Assembly (NCBI GenBank): GCA_008330645.1
Contig: VLTN01000049.1
Location: forward strand, 186,001-250,000
Reading direction: 5' to 3'
DNA: 64,000 nt
From: Cafeteria roenbergensis
Lineage: Eukaryota > Sar > Bigyra > Bicosoecida > Cafeteriaceae
Every line of letters begins with the position of its first letter. Positions within the stretch are counted from its first letter, which is position 1. This document shows, one piece after another, positions 1 through 11,646 of the stretch. The position numbers and the translations under genes were made by a program. The notes beneath the pieces were generated by a model. It was given only the letters and a program-made list of their open reading frames with translations. It was not told the DNA's origin and did no database searches.

Positions 1-301
1 GTCTCCCTAGCACGCATGCACCCGTGGCTGGACGGTGCGGTCAAGAGAGCTCTCGCTCCGATTCATGCCAGGGCCAGGCTCAGGTTCCTTTGCACGTGGC
101 CGTGTGTCTGTTGCCACTCACGTGTCGTTGTTCCGCACCCACCCTGGATGCAAGTTCCAGCCGTTCTCCCAAGGCATCTGGCTTGCTCATGGGAGGGCAA
201 CCGCATGTCTCGCGAGTCGTGTGGCGCTTGCTGCGAATGGCTCGCAGCATGAGATGCACAAACAACGTTATTTGGGCCGCCCACCGCAGCCCTCCCAGCT
301 C
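1..301. other. Window edge, no gene supported
   Basis: No reading frame here shows family resemblance or extends convincingly into the adjacent gene. It is probably the 3' flank of the MACPF gene on the minus strand. Confidence 0.4.
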
Positions 302-3300
302 TCAGCCGCTCTTGCACTCCAAACTGGCCTTCTTCTTCCCCAACCTGCGGCTCTCGTAGACGGCCTTGGGCTCTGGGCCGTAGGCCTTTTCGCTCAAGCT
401 CTTCTTGTAGACTGCTTCGAGTGAGTCGAAGGGGCGGTTCTTCAGCAGGGGCTTGGCGGAGTCCGCGTGCGAGCCGTCCAGGGGCGCCAGCACCAGGCAC
501 ATGCGGTCGGAGTCCTGAGGCCCCATGTCAAAGCCGTACCTCACGAAGGGGCCCCTCTTCTTCGTCCCTCCTGTGAGTGAGACGAAGGACTCGATGGTCG
601 CGGCGGCGAGCTGCGGGTAGTGCACAACGGACTTGTCGTCGCAGGACAGCGGGAAGGTCATCCAGTCGTCGCTCTGCACGCTCTCGAGCACAAGCTCCAC
701 ATCGCGCGGCAGGTCCTTGTACTTTTGAGCGCTGTCGCCGGAGAGCACCGAGTCGGTGACGACCCTGTGCCCGATGATGTCCATGTCCCAGTAGATCTTG
801 CGCTTGTCAGCGTTGAAGGCGCTGCGCTCCTTCTTGGAAAAGGGCACATCGCTGCATGTCTTGTCAACGATGGCGTTGTCGTCAGCGTGGTACAGCCTCG
901 CGCGCAGAGGGTGGCCGCGGGAAAACTCCTCTCCCTCGCCCTGGATCGTCACGGTGCTGCGACCGGCCGGCAGGTCGATGCTGGAGCTGATTGTCACGGA
1001 CTTGCCGGCGATGTCCCGGGCCTGGGCATTGGCCTCCGCTGCCAGGTCCGTCTGGCTGCAGAACATTGCAAACTTGCAGGAGGCCGCGACGGAGCACCGC
1101 TCCATGCGCGTGCCTCCGGCAGAGCAGCTGGACGACTTGACAGCGTGCAGGCGCGCCATGCGCTGCCACTCGAACTCGTGGAGCGGAGTGTCGGGCCGCT
1201 GCTGCTTGAACGCGTCTGGCGGTGAGCCGTAGATGTCGTTAAATTGCTGGCACATCTGGCCCACGCTGCCAGGCAGGCCCGCGGCAACGATGGCGTCGTC
1301 GGTCGGGCACTTGAGCTCGGCGCCACCGGCGGCAGCGTCCCGCTTGTTCCTCGCCTTGACGGCCTCGGAGAGCACCATGGAGCAGTACTGGCAAGCCCGC
1401 GAGCGGGTCTGGATGCTCCCGATGGCGTTGGGCTTGAGGAGCGACGTCATGTCGAGCTCCAGCGACTCGCCGGTGAGCGCCTTGCCCGAGCGCTTCTCGC
1501 CGAAGAGGTCGAAGAGCTTCGTCTCCAGCTCGCAGCTGGACGGGGTGTGCTCCAGGTCGGCGGGGGAAAGGGAAGGGTCGAGGCCGAGCCGGTAGCCGTT
1601 CACGCGCTTTGCTTGCTCGAGCCGCTGCTGGCAGAGGTCCACGGTCATGCCGCGGTGCTTGATCTTGGCGTCGATGTCGTCCAGCTTGAGCTTCTCGACG
1701 ACAAGGTGGACGCTCGCCTTCTGGATGGAGCGCACCGCGTGCTGGAACGCCTTGACCTTGAGCAGGTGCTCGTGGAGCTTGCCGGCGACGCACGCGTTGG
1801 TGGGCTCCTCCTCTCCGCCGCGGGCCCTGGACCCCAGCAGGAGCCGCGCTCCCGCTCGCGCCCCGGCATGCGCCCGCGCCCGCGTCCGCGAGGCGGACCG
1901 GCCGTGGGCCCGGGCCGCTCGCCTGCCGCTCGACGTGGCCGCCTGCAGCAGCGAGTGGGACCCGTACGCGAGACCGTCCGCAGGGGACAGGGCGGCGGCC
2001 AGCGCGTCGTGGGTGTCGGCCTCGGTCGAGGTCGCGCCCGTTGCATCAAGCTGCATCGCCGGCAGCCGCGGGGCCGGCACGCCCAGCCCCGCCGCGATGG
2101 CGCGGAAGTGCTGGCCGTCCTGCTCGTCCTCGTCACCTGGGGCGGCGTCGCCGCTGCCGGCGTCCTCCTCCTCCTGGTCCTCGTCCTTCTCCACAGCCAC
2201 AGTCTCGCCGGTGGGAGTGGGGCAGTTGGAGCCGAATACCATGGCCTGCTCGAGCGCGCTGACCTTGTACGCGATGACAGTGGGGTTGGTGTTGCAGGTC
2301 GCCTGCCAATCGGAGATGCTGTCCTTGTCGGCGACCGTCGGGTCGCATCCCTCGAACAGGAACTTGGTCGTCTCGCTTTCGCGGTTGTTGCGGTTGGACT
2401 TGCTCGACTCCGAGCTGCTGGAGGCCGACACGCCGACGGACGGCGAGGCACCCGACGCGCCCGCGGCCCCCGCAAGGAAGCCGTCCATGCCCTGCACGCT
2501 GGGCGGGGTCACCGTCGTGGTCTCCTCCGTGGTGTCCCCCGTGCGCGTGAGCGTGCGGTGGTAGACGGTCGCCCTAGCGTCAGGGTCCTCGGCCTTGGCG
2601 AACGCCGTCGCCACCTGCGCCGCCCTGGCCTTGCGCTGGGAGCTCGAGGTTGTGGCCTTGTCGATCAGCGTCGTCACCGTGACCTTGCCCCCGACGTCCA
2701 CCTTGGACACGAGGTGCGTGCCGAAGCTGTGAACGAAGGACTTGTAGGCCTCCAGCGTGGGGCCAGTGACCTTGCCATCCTCGGTCGTCGGAAGCGGCAG
2801 CGCCTGCACGGCCTCCACGAAGGCATCGTCAAGCAGCGACTCGTCCACGACCGAGGCGCACGTCCCGCCTTCGCACACCAGGGCCGTGTCGTGCAGCTTT
2901 GGCACAACGCTGTACACGCTGACCCGGTGCTCCGCAACAGCCTTGGACGAAGTCGAAAACGTGGCGGCCTCGGTCTCGCTGGACCAGGACACGCCCAGCG
3001 AGCCCTTGAAGATCCCCAGGCTCGCACCCAAGCCAATGGACGTGCTGGCGTGCTCCCGCTGCTGCTGCTCGTCCTCGATCACGGCCGCGCTGCTGTCGCC
3101 GCCGTTCACCGCGTTCTCGAGGAGAACCATGCTGGGGGGCAGGCTGATATCCCCGAGCACGTTGTGAGTCACTGCGAAGAACGGCGGAGCGTGGCGGCAG
3201 CAAGGGCAGTGGGCGGCCGTCAGTCGGGTCAGCGCGCGCCGAGGCAGCAGGGTCGCGCGCCCGGGCCGCCCTTCCCCCGGCGGACCGCGCGCTCTTCAGC

Positions 3301-3709
3301 GCGTGCATTGCTCACCAAACTCGCACTCCGGCCCGTCCTCGTCCATGTCGCCGGTGCAGCCCTGGTCGAACACTGCATGGACGAAGCGGTCGCGGAAGAG
3401 GTCGTAGCCCAGACCGGCAACGTCGGCTCCAGGTGCGCCGGGCGGGTGCGCTAGAATGCCATTGTGCGCCGGGAGCACCGAGGTGATGGAACGGGCCAGC
3501 TTGCCGTCCTTGTCGTAAACCCATCGCTGCTCTTCCGCGTTGTTCACGACATCGCGGTCGTCGTGCAGCTCGGGAAACACAAACTCGGGGTGATCGCCCT
3601 CCCCGGCCGTGGCTCGCGACCCGCTGCGCGCGGTGCCCGCGGCAAGGGCGTGTGCCGCAAGGCAAGCCCCGACAAGGGCCGCGACGGCGGCTGAGGTCCT
3701 CGGGGCCAT
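302..3709 (-). CDS. Secreted MACPF-domain protein A (2 exons, 1,087 aa)
   Basis: Exon 1 is 3316-3709 and exon 2 is 302-3171. The 144-bp intron has donor GTGAGC and acceptor CGCAG, and the join gives a Val codon in frame. A signal peptide (about residues 1-24) is followed by a conserved block with GLGYDLFRDR, like the GxGYD start of MACPF domains. The MACPF signature FGTHLVSKVDVGGK lies near residue 280. Downstream is SDWQATCNTNPTVIAY, typical of the end of a MACPF fold, then an acidic linker, a Cys-containing helical region and a beta-rich C-terminus. MACPF proteins generally act at membranes by oligomerising into pores, in defence, attack or development; the role here is unknown. A paralogue lies at 6490-10162. 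The ATG at 3709 was chosen because the signal peptide follows immediately. Confidence 0.85.
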
Positions 3710-4028
3710 GCTGCTCCCCAGTGGTTGCGACCTCGAGCGCTGCGGCTGGCCGGCCCTGCTTGGTCGATCGCCGGTGTTGTTGCCCTGACCCGCCGGCAAT
3801 ATTCGGCCGGCCGGGCAATATTGCGTGCGACAGCGCGCGCGAGTTGCGCCACCACGCGTCGCGCTCGGCGCAGCGGCCAGCTCCCGGCGCCCCGGCAGGG
3901 TCTTCCCGCAGCAGCGCGCGCCTGCTCGTCCTCGCGCAGTTTGGCGAGGCGCGTGCCCTCCGCGAGCCTCAAAGCGCGGCTGCGCGCGCAGCGACCGACT
4001 TGGGCCTCGTGCCGCTCGGGCTGCAGTC
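3710..4028. promoter_or_regulatory. Divergent intergenic region
   Basis: 319 bp lie between the start codons of MACPF protein A (minus) and the coiled-coil gene (plus). It presumably holds both promoters. I recognise no TATA-like or other core element. An inverted pair around CCGGCAATATTCGGCCGG and the following GGGCAATATTGC sits at about 3791-3823. Confidence 0.4.
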
Positions 4029-6061
4029 ATGAACACGGGCCGCTCCGCGGCGTCATCCGGGCGCCTCACGGGGTCCAGGACCGGAAAGTCGGGGCTGGGG
4101 TCGCCCATTCGGCACCCAATGGCTCCGGAGGCCGTCATCAAGTGGAGCGCAAAGCGAGGGCTGACGGTTGAGCAAGTGTTTGCCGACCCCGCCCCTCCGA
4201 GGCACTTCAAGGGCGCTGCCGCCAGGCAGGCCATTGAGGAGGCTGGCCGCACCGACAGCGGCGGTGCGCCCGATGGGGCTTCGGTGTCCGGGGAGGCGCT
4301 GGGAGAGCCTCGCGCATCGACCGTGATGCTGACGCCGCGCTCAGCAGAAGCGTGCCTTCGCGAGGGGGTGAACCCCGACGACTTGCGGCTGCGGGACCTG
4401 GACTGGTTCTGGGAGCCGTCCATCGACCCCGCCGTGCAGCGCATGCGGCACGAGGCGTACAGCCGGCTGCGGCACGAGAAGATGCGATCCGTCCGGGCCG
4501 CGCGGGCCGCCATCGTGGCGGAGCGGCGCGCAGCCAAGGGGGGCGCCGCCTCTGCGGCAGGCGGCGGCAGCGGCGGCGCTGGGGGCGCGCCGGGGTCGTC
4601 CCCCGGGGCGGGCCGGCGCGGCCGGCGGGGCAGCAAATCCTCCACCGGCACTTCCGTGGCATCCAGCACCGCGGGCGCAGCCAGCGACCTGCTGGAGCTG
4701 GAGCGGCGCCGCCTCGCCCGCATCCAGGCCAAGCAGGCCAAGGAGATCGAGCAGGTGCTCGCCCACGAGATGCGGCAGGCGGCGGTGCGAGAGGCCAACG
4801 AGCGGCGGGAGGAGCTGGACCGGAGACGCCAGGCGGCGCGGCGGGCCAAGAGGGAGGCCGCCGCTCGCGCAGCAGCCGAGGCGGACCGGGCCAAGGCGCT
4901 GAGGCGGAAGATGGCGGAGGAGGAGGAGGAGAAGGTTCGACGAGCGGCTGCCAAGCGCGACTTTGAGCGGACGGCCCTGCTGGCCGAGGAGGCCAAGCGG
5001 AAGGAGCGGCAGGCGCGCCGCGATGCCGCCAGGCGAGACGCGGAGCGCGCGGAAAAGCAGGAGCGGTTTCGGGCCGAGGTGGAGGCGAGGGAGGCGCAGA
5101 AGGCCGCCGAGGTGGAGGCGCGGATGCGCCGTGCCGCCGAGGCGGAGCGCGAGCGGCGCGCGAAGCGGGAGGCGGCCGCTGCGCGCGCGGCGGCGGTCAA
5201 GGCTGCCAAGGAGGAGGAGGCCGCGGCGCGGCTCCGCGAAGCGGCCCGCAAGGCGGAGCAGCGCGAGAAGGCGCGAATTCGTGCGCTCAAGCAGCGCGAG
5301 CGAGCGGTGGAGCGGCGGCAGGAGGCCCGCGCGGCGCGCGAGGCCGCGGAGGCCCAGGAGCGGCAGGAGATGGCGCGGCTGGAGGAGCTGCGGCGGCAGG
5401 CGGCGCTCAGCGCTGCAAAGGAGGAGGAGGAGGCTCGGAAGCAGGAGCTGCTTGCCAAGGCCGCGGCGGAGGAGGAGGTCCTGGACAAGATGATGGCGGA
5501 CAAGGAGCGGGAGGCGGCGCTCCGGAGAGAGCGGCGCAGGCTGCAGGAGGAGGCCAAGGCCGATGCCGTCATGCGGCAGAAGCGGCGCGACGAGTACAGG
5601 CGCCTCGAGACACTGCGGCGCATCCGTGAGAAGGAGGAGAAGACGGAGGCCGTGGAGCAGGAGCGGAAGCAGCTCCAGGAGGAGCGGCGAAGGATAGCCG
5701 CCCAGACTGCGCGGCAGAAGGAGGCGGTGCTGGCGGCCATGGAGCAGGCGAAGCGCAAGGGTGACTGGCGCGCTGCGCAGAAGATCATAGCCAAGACGCT
5801 CGGCGGCAGCGGCGGGACGGCAGGCGCAGCGCGCGGGCTCGACCTCGACGGCACCGGCGGCAGCGGCGGGCCCGGCTTCGGCGGCCCCGAGAGCGTGGGA
5901 AGCAGGCGGGGAGGCGCCTACGCGGGCAGCGTGGGGGGCTCCTCTCGGCGCGGCGGAGCGTCGCTGGCCGACCGTGCGATGGAGGACGAGGCCCTTGCCA
6001 AGGAGGAGGCGGCTCTGGCGCGGCAGGCTGCCAAGTACTCGGCGAGGGCTGCCATCGTCGC

Positions 6062-6094
<33 letters not shown>

Positions 6095-6263
6095 CTCGGC
6101 GGCAACGATGATGGGATCGACTGCAAGCTCCGAGGCGACGGGCGGGGGCGGGCGCCGAGGCGACAGCCTGGCGGACGCTGGGCGAAGGGTGATGCAAGCG
6201 CCGTCGTCCGGCGTCGCGGTCGGTGCAGGAGCTGCTCGCTACCGGTCTCCGTACGATGAGTGA
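4029..6263 (+). CDS. Coiled-coil protein with polyQ tail, possibly ciliary (744 aa)
   Basis: A single-exon gene. Residues 1-90 are basic and Ser/Gly-rich. Residues about 97-165 contain TPRSAEACLREGVNPDDL followed by a charged helix (RHEAYSRLRHEKM). I associate this arrangement with protist flagellar and centriolar coiled-coil proteins, from memory rather than a search. Residues about 215-590 are an uninterrupted Arg/Glu/Ala-rich coiled coil. The C-terminus is Gly/Ser-rich with about ten consecutive Gln. The frame stays open upstream to a GTG at 3825, but the ATG at 4029 is the first ATG and gives the sensible N-terminus. The whole gene also has long open frames on the other strand, a by-product of high GC. 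No enzymatic domain is visible. Confidence 0.75.
6063..6092 (+). repeat. CAG trinucleotide repeat (10 units)
   Basis: Ten uninterrupted CAG units encode the polyglutamine tract near the C-terminus of the coiled-coil protein. Uninterrupted codon use suggests recent length change. Confidence 0.9.
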
Positions 6264-6489
6264 TGCTTGGGCAGGGAGGAATGTGGCGCGCTGGCTTCCG
6301 CTGGTTTCATCGTCACGCACACTCAGCTGGACAAGGATGCCACCGCCAAATCATTAAGGCGACTCAAGCGCGCCTCCCCTCCCCCGCCTTGGCTTCGCCC
6401 TGCCACCGCCCGTGCCCCGCCCGCCCCTCGTTCCGTCTGCTTTTCACTCGTTTCCGGGGCCGAGGGCTGCAACAGCAAAGTGCTCCTGC

Positions 6490-9400
6490 TCAGCCGCAGA
6501 ACACCTTTTCCTTTCCGTAGTTCGCCTTGCCAAACAGCTGCTTGTCAGCGATGCGCTTGAACACATCGGCCATGCCAGTCACCTTGGCCTGCTTTGACAG
6601 CTCCTGGACCTCGCCGGAGATCACCTTGGAGTCTGCGTAGGCGGCCATGAAGCAGATGCCGCTGCCGTCGTTCCCGGTCTTGAGCGCGTACTGATGGAAA
6701 GGGCCGCGGTTTCCGGCCAGCGCAAATCTCCACTTGTTGGTGTTGGCGCCGAGGAAGGTGGGCATCTGGACCTCGGACGTGGCACCGCAGTCGGTGGGGA
6801 AGCTGTACCAGTCGCCGTCAAGACGGGAGTCGACCATAACCAGCTCGGCGGGCGGCGCGCTGATGCCGCTGTACTCGTCCTCGGCGCCGGAGAAGGACTG
6901 GCTGCCGAGGAAGTCCATGACGAAGGACGTGCCCTTGGCCTCGGACACGAAGGCGTCGCGCGCCGACTTGCTCATGAGGTGGTCGCTGCACGACTCCACG
7001 CCGCCATCCGACGGGCGCATGTGCTTCGCAACGGCCCGCACTGGGATGCCGATGGCCACCCCTCCCTTGTCGGCCGGGGCGCTGGAGCCGAAGGGCGACG
7101 TCTGCAGGCGCCCCGCGGGCAGGCTGATGTCGGCATCGCCGAGGAGCTTGATCGTCGAGGTGGCCGCGGTGTGTGCCGAGGAGCTGGCCTCGCTCTCTAG
7201 CTCGTACGCGTTGCAGAACATGGCGTAGCGGCAGGCATACTCGACGGGGCACTTGGTGTGGGCGTGGCTCCCCACGGCGCAGCCGGCGTCCTTCACCGCG
7301 TGCAGGCGCGCCATGCGCTGCCACTCGAAGAAGTGCAGCGCAGTGCCGGGGTGGTCGGCCTTGAACTGATCAGGCGTCTTGCCGTAGACGTCCATAAACC
7401 GCGAGCACGAGGCCCTGGAGGCCTGGTCCAGGCCGTCCCCGTCTCGGCCGCAGCCGAACTGGTTCTCCAGGTGGTGGTTGGTTAAGGCGATCGAGCAGAA
7501 CTGGCAGGCGGGCGCCCTCGTCACGACGTCCCGGGCCCCGTTCGACATTGTCGCCATCCCAGTGGTGAGGGACGCCGCCGACGCCACGTCGACGGACCGC
7601 GAGTTGCCCGAGGCCTGGCTGCCGCCAGACGCGCCGTCCCCACCCCCGCCGCCCCCGGACGACCCGATTCCGCGGGCCCTTCCCATGAGGTTGAAGAGCT
7701 CGAGCTCGAGGGAGCAGCTTCCCGGGACGAAGACGAGCTCCGACGGCGAGGCCGATGGGTTGATCTGCAGCTTGAGGTTGTTGACAGCCTTGGCCGCCCG
7801 CTTCTGCTCCCGGCAGAGCTCCAAAGTGAGGCCCTCGGACTCGATGAGCGCGTTCACGTTGGCGAGCTCCGCGGTGGCGACGAGCAGCATGGAGGCGGTC
7901 TCCTGCATGGACACGACGGTGGCCTCGAAGGCCTTGCGGCGCTTGACGGCGTCGGCGAGCAGCTTGCCGTCTTCGCTGCACGCGTACTTGGGCAGGTAGC
8001 TGGTCTGGGCGCGGGCGCGTGCCCGCGCGTGCGCACTCGCATGAGCGCGGTGGCCGGCCCGCGCGCTGGTCGCACCCAGCTGTGCAAAGCTGCCGTGGCC
8101 GTCGCCGTCCTCATCGCTCTGCTCCTCGCCGTCCTCTTCGCTCTGCTCGTCGCCGTACTCATCGCTCTGCTCCTCGCCGTCCTCATCGCTCTGCTCCTCG
8201 TTGTCCATCGGTCCGTGGCGGCCCGGGTTCCCGTCCTCCCCTCGGTTGCCGCCTTGGCCGTCGCTGCCATCCGCGCCGTCGTTGCAGCCAGCGCAGCATT
8301 CAAAGCCGAACACCATTGCCGGCCCCAGAGATGAGAGCTGCATGCCGACCGTGGTCGGGTTCGTCCGGCAAGACGCCACCCAGTCCTGCACGGTGCTTGG
8401 CTGGGCCACAGTTGGGTCGCAGCCCTCGAAGGTGTAGGTCATCGTCTCGCTGTTGCGGCTCTGCTTGCTGCTTGACTGCGACCCGCTGGAGCGGCCGAAG
8501 CTGAGCGAGACGTCGGGAATCATCTCACTCGCCCCACTCGTGGCCACGGCCTGTGCCGCGCGGGCGGCAAGCATTGCAGCACTCTCAACGGGGTTCGCCT
8601 CGGGCGGCTCGAGCGTCTCCTTGTGCTCCTCCTCCCCATGGTCCGTCACGGTGGTGACGGTGTGGGTGACGGTGCTGCCAATGTCGGGCGACCCGGACTT
8701 CTCAATGCTCGCGCTGGCAGCGAAGGACCGCTCCTGCTTCTGCGAGGCGGAGAGCTTGGATGCGTCGATGGTGGTCACCTGGGTGAGCTTGCCGCCGACG
8801 TCCACGCTCGACACCACGTGGGTCCCGAAGTGGTTGATGAACAGCTTGTAGGCCTGCTGCTGCTCCTCGCTCATTTGGGAGGGGTCCTCCGGGACGGGGA
8901 GAGAGAGGACTGCGGACATGAACGAGGGGTCCAGGTTCCAGGCGTCCAAAACCTCCTCGCAGCCGCCCCCCTGCTTGCACACGGTGTGCGTGTCGTGGAG
9001 CTTTGGCAGGACCTTGTACACAAGCACCTGGCGCTCGGCGATGAGCTTGGACTGGGAGCTGGACACGCTGCTGGAGGAAGAGGAGCTCGAGTCGGCGCTG
9101 AGCGCGCCCTTGAAGATGCCCATGCCTCCAGAGATGCCGAGAGCCCTGCTTGCCATGGCAGCCTCATCTTGGTCGGACTCGACGAGGGTAGCAGACGTGG
9201 AGCCGCCGTTGACAGCCTCCTCCCGCAACACCAGAGCGGGCGACAGGCTGATGTCGCCAAGCACGTTGTGAGTCACTGTGGAGAGGGAAGCGGGGCGGAG
9301 GAGGGGGAAGGGCGTGTACGCATCGATGGGCGCTGACGCAACTTGGCCCCGTGTTGCGCGGGTACCTGTGGGCAGCCTCTGGATGGCTAGTGGCTGAATG

Positions 9401-10162
9401 CGTCCGCGCTGCCTGCGACCCGGAGCTCACCAAATTCACACTGCCAGTCGCGCTCGCCGTCCGGCTTGAACGCCTCAGTGTCACCGACGCAGCCGAGGTC
9501 GAACACGCTATGCACGAGCTCGTCGCGGAACACTGCGGGCGAGGGGGCGGGCAACGCGCACGAAAACGCTTGACACGGTCGTTTTGGAAGCCGCGCGACA
9601 GCACCGCGCAGGAGCAACCTGTCCCCGCCCCGTCGGGACCGGTGGAACGTCACACAAATAGGGGACTCACGGCTGTAGCCCAGGCCGGCAATGTCTCCCC
9701 CGGGTGCGCCAGGGGGGTGAGCAAGGATTGCGTTGTGTGCCGGCAGCAGCGAGTCCACTCGGCGCGTCGGCCGCTCTTGGTCGTCAAACTCCCAGCGGAC
9801 CTGCGATGCGTGCACAACCACCGTCAAAGCTGACACTCAGCGCGGAGCCGAAAGGCGGTCCCGGGGGAGGGCGGGTCGGCCCGCAGGCATGGCCACAATA
9901 AGCCAGCGACAGGAGCTGCAGCTTGTCCGGGCAGGCCGCTGTGGGGCGGCCACCGTGATGGCGTGCCCCGCGCACTCACCTCGCGCGCCGTGTTGACCTC
10001 CCGCGTCTTGAGTTGGTTCTTCATCTTCTCGTAGGGTGGCTGCTCCGCCCAGGGGCGCTTGTGCCCGCTGCCTCGAAACCTTGGCAGTGCTCGCCGGTCC
10101 GGGACTCCGGCCAGGGCGGCCGCCACCAGCCCGAGGGCCACCAGGAGCGGGGACGACCTCAT
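6490..10162 (-). CDS. Secreted MACPF-domain protein B (4 exons, 1,066 aa)
   Basis: Exons are 9980-10162, 9671-9800, 9431-9532 and 6490-9275. Donors are GTGAGT, GTGAGT and GTGAGC; acceptors are CGCAG, CGCAG and CACAG; all joins keep frame. A signal peptide (about residues 1-19, MRSSPLLVALGLVAAALAG) precedes a block with LLPAHNAILAHPPGAPGG shared with paralogue A. The MACPF signature FGTHVVSSVDVGGK is near residue 286, and a CQFCSIAL motif and Cys-rich C-terminal region align with CQYCSMVL in A. A long acidic linker with a tandem repeat separates the MACPF core from the C-terminal half. The last intron sits at exactly the same place and phase as the only intron of paralogue A (just before THNVLGDISL); the two upstream introns are absent from A. 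Confidence 0.85.
8107..8208 (-). repeat. 24-bp tandem repeat encoding acidic octapeptides
   Basis: About four imperfect 24-bp units encode EEQSDEDG-like octapeptides (variants DEYG, SEEDG) in the linker of MACPF protein B. The paralogue has a different acidic linker without this repeat. Confidence 0.8.
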
Positions 10163-10428
10163 GGCAACTTTGCGCCTCCCCAGTGCTGCGCTGCGGGCCC
10201 GAGCCTCGCGGCAGTGGGAGTTGCGCGGCGTGGCGCATGCTGCGGCTTCGCCCGGCAGAGCCGGAGTGCGGTCGAGCGATTTTCGAGTGCGACGGCGGGC
10301 GTGGGCTGGGTGGCGCGCGGAGCGCGCGGCCGAGAGCCAAGCGCACTGTTTGTGAATGGGCTCATGAAAGCGAGAGTCTTGCGCACAAAGAACGCAGGCA
10401 TCGCAGCGGGCTGCCCTGGGCTGCGCGG

Positions 10429-11362
10429 CTATCTGTGCGCGTCAGCGGCGGCCCGGTCCTCGTCGCGATCCCGCCGGGAGTGCGACCTGTGCCGGTGCCG
10501 ATGGCGGTGGCCCGGCTCCCCGTCGGCCTTGTCACCCGGGTCCGCGTGGGAGCGCCGATGGGAGCTCCGGCTGCGCGATTCGTGATGGCGGCGGCCTCTG
10601 GAGCTGCGATGGTGCTCGTCGTCGCTGCCTGGGCACGCGCTACAGGCGCCACGGCGGCCATGGCGCCGAGCGCCGTCGGTGGCGCGGGAGCGCCTGTGGC
10701 CGTGCCCCCTGCGCCTCTCGCCCGCTCCCTCGCCAGCAGACACCGCAGACGCGGCGGCGGCGGCGGCGGGGGCGTCGGAGCGAGGGCCGGCCGCTGCCGG
10801 GCCGCTGCGCCCACCTGCCGCGCCAGTCACGGGCCGCCCCCCCAGCCCAGTGGCAGCGAGTGCAGCTGATACGTCGTCGGGGTCGCCTTCCACTGCCGTC
10901 CTGTTTGCCGAGCGCAGCGTCTCCAGCTCCTCGGGCAGCCCTCTGCGCGGGAGCGGCGCCGGAACCGAGAGCTGGCAGTGAGGCTGTGGGAGAGGACGGG
11001 CGGCGGCGCGTGGCCGGAGGGCATGTCTCCAAGCACAAGCCAATGCAATGGCACCGGGAGCAGTCGCCGCTCAGGCGCTCGAGAGCTTGCCACCGAGAGT
11101 GCGGTTCGGCAAACACTTACAGTGCTTCCCTTGCAAGCGCTGCGTCGGCCGCTCGGACTGCGGCGAGCTCCTCCTGCCGCCTGGCCTCGTCCGCGTCCGC
11201 GGCGGCCCCGGAGCCCAGGTACCATGCTTCACCGCCGAACTTTGCAGTGGCTCCCAAGTAGTAGCTGCGGTGCTTGTCGTCCTTAATGCTGTCCCACGAA
11301 AACAGCGCCTGCCCGCCGCGCGTGCCACCCTCGCGGTACCGCGTCGGCCCGCCTCCAAACAT
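10429..11362 (-). CDS. MMTAG2-like protein with RS-rich tail (2 exons, 251 aa)
   Basis: Exon 1 is 11121-11362 (donor GTAAGT) and exon 2 is 10429-10942 (acceptor CGCAG). The join completes a Leu codon and gives AREALGLPEELETL. The N-terminus reads MFGGGPTRYREGGTRGGQ, then FSWDSIKDDKHRSYYLG and a WYLGSG stretch. This is the arrangement of multiple-myeloma-tumour-associated protein 2 (MMtag domain: RGGQ..F.W..VK.DK.R..YLG). After about residue 120 the protein is Ala/Gly-rich, then Arg/Ser/His-rich (HHESRSRSSHRRSH), like nuclear RS-domain proteins. It is probably a nuclear RNA-linked protein; the family's biochemical role is poorly known. The start lies 284 bp from the divergent start of the next gene. 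Confidence 0.75.
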
Positions 11363-11646
11363 GGTAAGGCCTCCGCAATCGCCTCTGCCGGGGTGTGGTC
11401 GTGCTGGGCTCCCAGCCACCCGTGACGGGGGCCGCGCGTTCTCCGGCAGAGCACGCCGAGGGTTCCGCGTGGTCGGTGCTGCATGCCGTTGCCAGTCGCG
11501 CGGCGACCTCTCCGGCTGCGACCACAGCCCTTCCAAGGGGTCAGCCAGGCCGCACGCGCGCCCCAACCTCGCCGAGGCACTGGGCTGCTCCCCAGCCTGC
11601 CAAGGGGCCCGCTTGACCCGAGCCTGGCGTCGGGGCTGCGCTGCGA

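Noticed and set aside
1244-3454. 736-codon plus-strand frame antisense to MACPF protein A
   Set aside because: It mirrors the real gene in GC-rich sequence and has no domain; the minus-strand frame has a signal peptide, an intron and MACPF motifs.
3296-5854. 852-codon minus-strand frame across the coiled-coil gene
   Set aside because: Only its last 131 codons (exon 1 of MACPF protein A, from 3709) are meaningful; the Ser/Arg-rich rest is the antisense of a coiled coil.
302-10162. MACPF genes as recent bacterial acquisitions
   Set aside because: Both have local-type introns and base composition like their neighbours; nothing indicates recent transfer.
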